This document shows positions 13,717 through 16,425 of a DNA stretch of 16,425 nucleotides, in pieces. A program made the translations under genes and the position numbers. The notes under the pieces are model-generated. The model made no database searches and was not told the DNA's origin. It saw only the letters and a list, made by a program, of their open reading frames with translations. Position 1 is the first letter of the stretch. The number at the start of each line of letters is the position of its first letter. Source of the DNA: an uncultured Eubacteriales bacterium (lineage in GTDB: Bacteria > Bacillota > Clostridia > Christensenellales > CAG-138); contig UQOG01000030.1 of NCBI GenBank assembly GCA_900542615.1, forward strand, positions 1 to 16,425, given 5' to 3'.

Positions 13717-14259
13717 ATGTCCCTGCGAAAATGTTGCCTGTTGTTGGCGGCCCTGGTCCTGGTGTGGGCTGCCTGGTGCCTGTCTCCGGTACAGCCCGAA
13801 GCTACCCTGCGGCTCCACGTGATCGCCAACAGCGACAGCCCCCAGGACCAGGCGGCCAAGCTCCGGGTCCGGGACGCGATCTTGGCCTATGAGGCCCAAC
13901 GGCTGGACACCCGTTCCCAGGACGCCCTGCGGGCGGATATCCTGGCGGATGGGGCGGGCCTGCTTTCCACGGTAGAAGCCAGCTTGCAGGAAAGCGGCAT
14001 GGCCTACGGCGCCCGGCTTTCCCTGGGGACCTATGCCTTCCCCGACCGCACTTACCTGGGCAAGCGATATCCCGCCGGCGCCTATCCCGCCCTGCGGGTG
14101 GTGCTGGGGGAAGGGGCTGGGCAAAATTGGTGGTGCGTATTGTTTCCCCCATTGTGCATATTGGAACTGCCCGGCGGGGAAATTGAAGAGGGAGAGATGC
14201 AGAGCCTGCTTCTCAATCTCTTAAAGGAAGGAAAGATCCAACATGACCCGGATGAATAA
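13717..14259 (+). CDS. spoIIR: Stage II sporulation protein R
   Basis: The product is 180 aa. The start at 13717 follows GAGGTGA (13706-13712) and is chosen over the longer frame, whose extra residues would be translated promoter. A hydrophobic export signal covers about residues 6-22 (CCLLLAALVLVWAAWCL). The SpoIIR domain begins with LRLHVIANSDSPQDQ and KLRVRDAIL, continues through YGARLSLGTYAFPDRTYLG and YPAGAYPALRVVLGEG, and ends with the hallmark NWWCVLFPPLCIL. In Bacillus, SpoIIR is made in the forespore, secreted into the intermembrane space, and triggers SpoIIGA to process pro-sigma-E in the mother cell. A sigma-F-like promoter precedes it. The 3' end overlaps sleB by 17 bases, which is notable because sleB is expected to be a later, sigma-G gene. 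Confidence 0.95.
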   Translation: MSLRKCCLLLAALVLVWAAWCLSPVQPEATLRLHVIANSDSPQDQAAKLRVRDAILAYEAQRLDTRSQDALRADILADGAGLLSTVEASLQESGMAYGARLSLGTYAFPDRTYLGKRYPAGAYPALRVVLGEGAGQNWWCVLFPPLCILELPGGEIEEGEMQSLLLNLLKEGKIQHDPDE

Positions 14260-14941
14260 ATCGAGGACCCTTTGGGCCGCTTTGGCGGTAATCTGCCTAT
14301 TGGCCTTTCTCCTGCCCTTGACCGTCCAGGCGGCCACCCTGCGGGTGGGCAGCCGGGGGGACGAGGTCAAAACCCTGCAAACCAAGCTCAAACGCTGGGG
14401 CTATTACGACGGCAGCATCGACGGCATCTTCGGCAACGGTACCAAGGAAGCGGTGATGTATTTTCAGCGCACCAACGGCCTGACACCGGATGGGATCGTG
14501 GGCCCCGCCACTGCCAAGGCCCTGGGCATGGACGCAAGCGGCGGCAGCAGCAGCGGCCAACAGGAGGACCAGAACAATAACAGCAGCAACGACAACGACC
14601 TATACCTGCTGGCCCGGCTGGTATACGGGGAAGCCCGGGGGGAACCCTATAAAGGCCAGGTGGCGGTGGCGGCGGTGGTATTGAACCGGGTGGAAAGCAG
14701 CGAATTCCCCAACAGCGTCAGCGGGGTAATCTACCAAAGCGGCGCCTTTGACGTGGTGGCGGACGGGCAGATCAACCTATCCCCGGACGAGACCGCCATC
14801 AAAGCCGCCCGGGACGCCATGAACGGCTGGGACCCCACCGGCGGCTGCCTGTTTTACTACAACCCGGCCACCAGCACCAACCAATGGATGCTCTCCAAAC
14901 CCGTGCTATTGACCATCGGCAACCATTCCTTCTTTAAGTGA
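14243..14941 (+). CDS. sleB: Spore cortex-lytic enzyme SleB
   Basis: The product is 232 aa, shorter than Bacillus SleB (about 305) through a short linker. The signal peptide is residues 1-30 (cleavage probably after VQA). A peptidoglycan-binding type 1 domain follows (about 33-93: LRVGSRGDEVKTLQTKL, DGIFGNGTKEAVMYFQ, DGIVGPATAKALG). A low-complexity Ser/Gly/Gln/Asn linker covers about 95-115. The SleB hydrolase domain (116-232) includes LARLVYGEARGEP with the presumed catalytic Glu130, VAVAAVVLNRV, and GCLFYYNPATS. The enzyme is a lytic transglycosylase that acts on muramic-lactam cortex during germination. The start at 14243 has AAGGAAGGAAAG upstream and overlaps spoIIR by 17 bases; ATG at 14252 is an alternative. 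It is followed after 9 bases by ypeB, the usual partner. Confidence 0.94.
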   Translation: MTRMNKSRTLWAALAVICLLAFLLPLTVQAATLRVGSRGDEVKTLQTKLKRWGYYDGSIDGIFGNGTKEAVMYFQRTNGLTPDGIVGPATAKALGMDASGGSSSGQQEDQNNNSSNDNDLYLLARLVYGEARGEPYKGQVAVAAVVLNRVESSEFPNSVSGVIYQSGAFDVVADGQINLSPDETAIKAARDAMNGWDPTGGCLFYYNPATSTNQWMLSKPVLLTIGNHSFFK

Positions 14942-14950
14942 GGCAAAACC

Positions 14951-16312
14951 ATGGAAGAAAGATCCAAACGCAACGTCCTACACATCCTGCTTCCCAGCCT
15001 ATTGGCCATCGCCCTGGGGGTGGCGGTCTGGTGGGGCTTTGAACAAAAGGCTGAAGCAGCCGATTATCGGAACCTGACCCAAAGCATGTACCGCCGGGCT
15101 TACGGGGATCTAAGCGACAGCCTGTACGATATGGAAAGCAACCTGGCCAAGCTCCAGGCCGTGAACACCCCGGCCCAGCGGATCCTTTTGCTGGACGAGA
15201 TCTGGCGGCTATCCGGCAGCGCGGTAAGCAGCATGTCCCAGATCCCCTCCCTGTTTCTGGATACCGAGGCGTTGAACCAATTCGTGGTGCGGGTGGGGGA
15301 TTATGCCCACGCCCTCACCAAAAAGACCATGGCCGGCGAAGAGCTGACCCAAGAGGAAGTGGATAGCATCTCTCAGCTGCGGGAGACCTGCCACGCCTTG
15401 GCCCAGGATACGGCCCAGCGCCTGGCGGATGGGGATATCCCCCTGGAAGCGGTAACTGCGGAAGATTTCTATAGCCAGACCCAAACCGCCGAAAACACCG
15501 GGGAAAACACCCAGGCCGACGCCCAGGAGGACGAAGGGGTCATGGAATTCCCCACCCTGATCTACGACGGGCCCTTCTCCGAAAGCGCGGAGAAGCTGGA
15601 GCCCAAGGGCCTGCGGGGGGAGGATATTTCCCAGGAGGAGGCACAGCAGCGGGCCGAGGCCTTCACAGGCCGCACCCTTACCTGCAACGGCTTGGTGGAA
15701 GCCTCTATCCCTGCTTATGACTTTAGCTATTCCGATGAAAACGGCGGCTGGCTGGAGATCCAGATCACACGGCAGGGCGGGGATATCCTATGGTTCATGT
15801 CCCCATCCAGCAGCAACGTAGAGGGCAGGCCTCCGGAAGCCGAAGCCGGCCGCTATCGGGACGCGGCCCTGGCCAAGCTGGAGGAGCTGGGGTATCTCCA
15901 CATGCAAGCTACCTATGCCCAGTACTATGGGGGCGTGGCGGTGATCAACTGCGCCGCCACCCAGGGGGACGTGATCCTCTACAGCGACCTGATCAAGGTA
16001 TGGGTGGACCGGCAAACCCTGGAGGTGGTGGGCATGGACGCCCGCAATTACCTATTCAGCCACGTGGATAGACGGCTACAGGCCCCGGCCATCTCCGCCC
16101 ATGAGGCGGAAGCCCGGGTCTCCCCCCAACTGGAGATCCAGAGCAAAGCCCTGGCCCTGATCCCCCTTACCCCGGAGACCGAGCGGCTCTGCTATGAGTT
16201 CAAATGCACCCTGGGCGGGGATAGCTATATCCTCTACATCGACGCCCAGGACGGCAGCGAAGCCCAGGTGTTCCGCATCATCGACAGCGAGGACGGCACC
16301 CTCGTCATCTAA
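14951..16312 (+). CDS. ypeB: Germination protein YpeB
   Basis: The product is 453 aa, matching the ~450-aa Bacillus protein. A single N-terminal membrane anchor (about residues 10-29) is followed by the YpeB-specific helical region, with ADYRNLTQSMYRRAYGDLSD and SNLAKLQAVNTPAQRILLL. An acidic, Gln/Thr-rich linker spans about 175-198. PepSY-type repeats fill the C-terminal half; the last is the clearest (about 375-453, ending YILYIDAQDGSEAQVFRI). YpeB is required for SleB to be stably incorporated in spores and keeps it inactive until germination, when YpeB itself is cleaved. GAGG (14940-14943), overlapping the sleB stop codon, serves the start. With sleB it forms the classical two-gene unit, here placed directly behind spoIIR. 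Confidence 0.93.
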   Translation: MEERSKRNVLHILLPSLLAIALGVAVWWGFEQKAEAADYRNLTQSMYRRAYGDLSDSLYDMESNLAKLQAVNTPAQRILLLDEIWRLSGSAVSSMSQIPSLFLDTEALNQFVVRVGDYAHALTKKTMAGEELTQEEVDSISQLRETCHALAQDTAQRLADGDIPLEAVTAEDFYSQTQTAENTGENTQADAQEDEGVMEFPTLIYDGPFSESAEKLEPKGLRGEDISQEEAQQRAEAFTGRTLTCNGLVEASIPAYDFSYSDENGGWLEIQITRQGGDILWFMSPSSSNVEGRPPEAEAGRYRDAALAKLEELGYLHMQATYAQYYGGVAVINCAATQGDVILYSDLIKVWVDRQTLEVVGMDARNYLFSHVDRRLQAPAISAHEAEARVSPQLEIQSKALALIPLTPETERLCYEFKCTLGGDSYILYIDAQDGSEAQVFRIIDSEDGTLVI

Positions 16313-16393
16313 GGTCCTGCGCGGACGGCGATAGTCGCGCACAAGCGGGCGCGGTTGGCTTGCAGCGGTAGCCCGCGGCAGGCGGATGAAGCC

Positions 16394-16425
16394 GCCGCTG
16401 CCCGTAGGGCATGGGCAGCGGCTTT
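16394..16425 (+). terminator. Probable terminator after ypeB (cut by the window end)
   Basis: GCCGCTGCCC (16394-16403) and its exact complement (16413-16422) enclose a 9-base loop and are followed by TTT, where the window stops. It lies about 80 bases after the ypeB stop. Whether the T-run continues cannot be seen. Confidence 0.6.

Noticed and set aside
14137..14163. Possible sigma-G promoter for sleB (GTATT ... CATATTG)
   Set aside because: The spacer is 15 bp rather than about 18, the -35 and the last -10 base miss the consensus, and the bases encode the conserved SpoIIR WWCVLFPPLC region, so chance is likelier.

Overview
The window is a GC-rich (by eye about two-thirds G+C), densely packed stretch of a spore-forming Firmicute chromosome. 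The sporulation and germination genes spoIIR, sleB and ypeB point to an endospore former. The high GC, strong GGAGG-type ribosome binding sites, clostridial-style MurC, fused chorismate mutase-prephenate dehydratase and compact aromatic operon suggest class Clostridia, possibly an Oscillospirales-like gut lineage. That placement is inference, and no rRNA is present to confirm it.

Layout. (1) 1-233: GC-rich non-coding DNA with no gene that I can support, ending in a minus-strand terminator. (2) 234-1688, minus: a secreted lipoprotein with three rhodanese domains. (3) 1689-2106: a divergent intergenic region with one promoter facing each way. (4) 2107-10895, plus: an eight-gene operon for phenylalanine and tyrosine, in the order aminotransferase, pheA (chorismate mutase-prephenate dehydratase), aroB, aroC, an aroE-aroK fusion, aroF-type DAHP synthase, aroA, tyrA. 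Most junctions overlap by 4-16 bases. (5) 10896-11303: about 400 bases of non-coding DNA packed with perfect hairpins, including a probable operon terminator and a 244-base MITE-like unit with imperfect terminal inverted repeats. (6) 11304-13630, minus: ispE followed by murC; murC has its own promoter lying over the ispE stop codon. (7) 13631-13716: a compact divergent control region in which a housekeeping-type promoter for ispE and a predicted sigma-F promoter for spoIIR overlap. (8) 13717-16312, plus: spoIIR, sleB, ypeB, followed by a terminator at the window edge.

How the genes work together. The operon encodes DAHP synthase, dehydroquinate synthase, shikimate dehydrogenase and kinase, EPSP synthase and chorismate synthase. 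It then splits chorismate to phenylalanine (PheA) and tyrosine (TyrA plus the PheA mutase domain), with the aminotransferase as probable last step. The one shikimate step with no gene here is 3-dehydroquinate dehydratase. IspE (isoprenoid precursors) and MurC (peptidoglycan precursors) both feed cell-envelope synthesis. SpoIIR signals from forespore to mother cell, while SleB and YpeB are packaged in the spore and degrade cortex at germination.

Most of the window is conserved metabolism and sporulation. I see no wholly unknown multi-gene system. The points most worth a second look are the hairpin/MITE-like intergenic region, the overlapping ispE/spoIIR promoters with a possible leaderless ispE, the AroE-AroK fusion, the spoIIR-sleB-ypeB arrangement, and the three-rhodanese lipoprotein with a cysteine-less middle domain.
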